This document shows positions 6,982 to 7,327 of a stretch of DNA of 7,327 nucleotides, in pieces (positions within the stretch are counted from its first letter, which is position 1; every line of letters starts with the position of its first letter). This stretch comes from a bacterium (GTDB lineage Bacteria; Armatimonadota; HRBIN16): positions 1 through 7,327 of the forward strand of contig JANWXG010000130.1 in the NCBI GenBank assembly GCA_025057335.1, given 5' to 3'. Under the pieces are notes generated by a model. That model saw only the letters and a list, made by a program, of their open reading frames with translations, was not told where the DNA came from and did not search any database. The position numbers were made by a program, and so were the translations under genes.

Positions 6982-6992
6982 ACAAATTTGTA
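6982..6992 (-). promoter_or_regulatory. Palindrome and -10-like box just upstream of the transporter start
   Basis: ACAAATTTGT at 6982-6991 is a perfect 10-bp palindrome and an AT-rich island in GC-rich surroundings. On the - strand the same bases give TACAAA (6992-6987), a fair -10 box only nine bases before the ATG, with no clear -35. It could be a near-leaderless promoter, an operator, or both. This is inference from position and composition. Confidence 0.35.
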
Positions 6993-7069
6993 CGCAGAGA
7001 GCGCCTTTTCCTGCGTGAAGATGCTGGAAAACGCACGGCGAAGCCTGTCAGAATGACGAGGAGACTCAG

Positions 7070-7085
7070 GCGCACTGATGTGCGC
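7070..7085 (-). repeat. Short palindromic repeat, copy 1 (reverse orientation)
   Basis: GCGCAC and GTGCGC form a perfect 6-bp stem with loop TGAT. The right arm is followed by TACTAC and CAGCAC, matching the flank of copy 3 (ACTAC, GAGCAC). Read on the - strand it gives GTAGT before the hairpin, as in copies 2 and 4. Confidence 0.6.
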
Positions 7086-7144
7086 TACTACCAGCACGGG
7101 ACGCCCCAGCACGACAGCTTGTCTGACGAAATCTTCAGTCTGTA

Positions 7145-7167
7145 GTGAAGCACGTGAGTGCTTCCAC
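7145..7167 (+). repeat. Short palindromic repeat, copy 2 (forward orientation)
   Basis: AAGCAC (7148-7153) and GTGCTT (7158-7163) pair around loop GTGA; the stem extends by GTG/CAC (7145-7147 with 7165-7167) if C7164 bulges. It is preceded by GTAGT (7142-7146) and followed by CTTGG (7167-7171), the same flanks as copy 4, although the arm sequence differs. Confidence 0.55.
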
Positions 7168-7244
7168 TTGGCAGACAATAGGGACTTCAGAATCGCAAGG
7201 GTTACAGGGCGAGGCTCCTGCTGCCTTCACGATGAGAGAGGCAA

Positions 7245-7260
7245 GCGCACTGAAGTGCGC
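7245..7260 (-). repeat. Short palindromic repeat, copy 3 (reverse orientation)
   Basis: GCGCAC and GTGCGC form a perfect 6-bp stem identical to copy 1, with loop TGAA (TTCA on the - strand). It is followed by ACTAC and GAGCAC. GCACTAC at 7259-7265 is the exact reverse complement of GTAGTGC at 7280-7286 at the start of copy 4, so copies 3 and 4 face each other. Confidence 0.6.
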
Positions 7261-7284
7261 ACTACGAGCACCCAAGCTTGTAGT

Positions 7285-7300
7285 GCAGGCTTCAGCCTGC
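7285..7300 (+). repeat. Short palindromic repeat, copy 4 (forward orientation)
   Basis: GCAGGC and GCCTGC form a perfect 6-bp stem around loop TTCA. It is preceded by GTAGT (7280-7284) and followed by TTGG, which could also pair with CCAA at 7272-7275. The shared flanks and loop with different stem arms suggest that structure, more than sequence, is conserved. Confidence 0.6.
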
Positions 7301-7327
7301 TTGGAGCACACAGAAACTGGAGGGCGA

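Larger units (their letters stand above)
6978..7327. other. 350-base non-coding right end carrying palindromic repeats
   Basis: I find no credible gene between the transporter start and the window edge. The stretch holds the candidate transporter promoter, then four hairpin repeats listed separately (7070-7085, 7145-7167, 7245-7260, 7285-7300) and one tiny extra stem, GACA/TGTC at 7113-7123. A short frame across it on the - strand is an upstream continuation of the transporter frame and looks non-coding. Confidence 0.6.

Noticed and set aside
6978..7178. 67-codon N-terminal extension of the MFS transporter frame
   Set aside because: It runs through palindromic repeats, is hydrophilic and unlike an MFS N-terminus; ATG at 6977 leads almost directly to the first membrane helix.
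7070..7300. CRISPR array
   Set aside because: The repeats are short hairpins with differing stems, alternating orientation and irregular spacing, not uniform direct repeats with equal spacers.
7207..7327. Possible second repeat type: GGGCGAGGCTCC at 7207 and GGGCGA at the very end of the window
   Set aside because: Only six bases can be compared because the window ends there.

Overview
The window is a GC-rich, tightly packed bacterial chromosomal segment that carries mostly housekeeping genes. From left to right on the + strand it holds: the 3' end of a DUF1080 (3-keto-disaccharide hydrolase/LamG-like) protein; dapB (lysine/diaminopimelate synthesis); uvrC (nucleotide excision repair); a small membrane protein of the phage-holin-4 superfamily overlapping the end of uvrC; rapZ (YvcJ-type P-loop protein); and yvcK (gluconeogenesis/morphogenesis factor) with a membrane-anchored N-terminus. 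A 12-TM MFS transporter lies on the - strand, converging on yvcK and overlapping its 3' end. The right-hand 350 bases hold no credible gene but contain short palindromic repeats arranged as inverted pairs.

The organism cannot be fixed from the sequence. The DUF1080 gene, the uvrC start preceded directly by an extended -10 box (a leaderless layout), the membrane-anchored YvcK and the small hairpin repeats suit a deep-branching free-living lineage such as Armatimonadota, or less likely Chloroflexota. This is inference from general impressions, not from a search.

Functional links: dapB feeds diaminopimelate to peptidoglycan. RapZ and YvcK both belong to the UDP-GlcNAc/cell-envelope control circuit in better-known bacteria, and their adjacency here (5-nt gap) is the widely conserved arrangement, although the usual third partner whiA is not the next gene. 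uvrC and the holin-like gene are translationally coupled. The ~225-nt gap before rapZ is the only long gap inside the + strand gene run and contains three short stem-loops, so rapZ-yvcK probably form a separate transcription unit.

I found no mobile element, CRISPR array, tRNA/rRNA or defence system. The most noteworthy items are the paired palindromic repeats at the right end, the leaderless promoter of uvrC, the structured leader of rapZ, and the convergent yvcK/transporter overlap with a stem-loop just past the yvcK stop. None amounts to a demonstrable new system.
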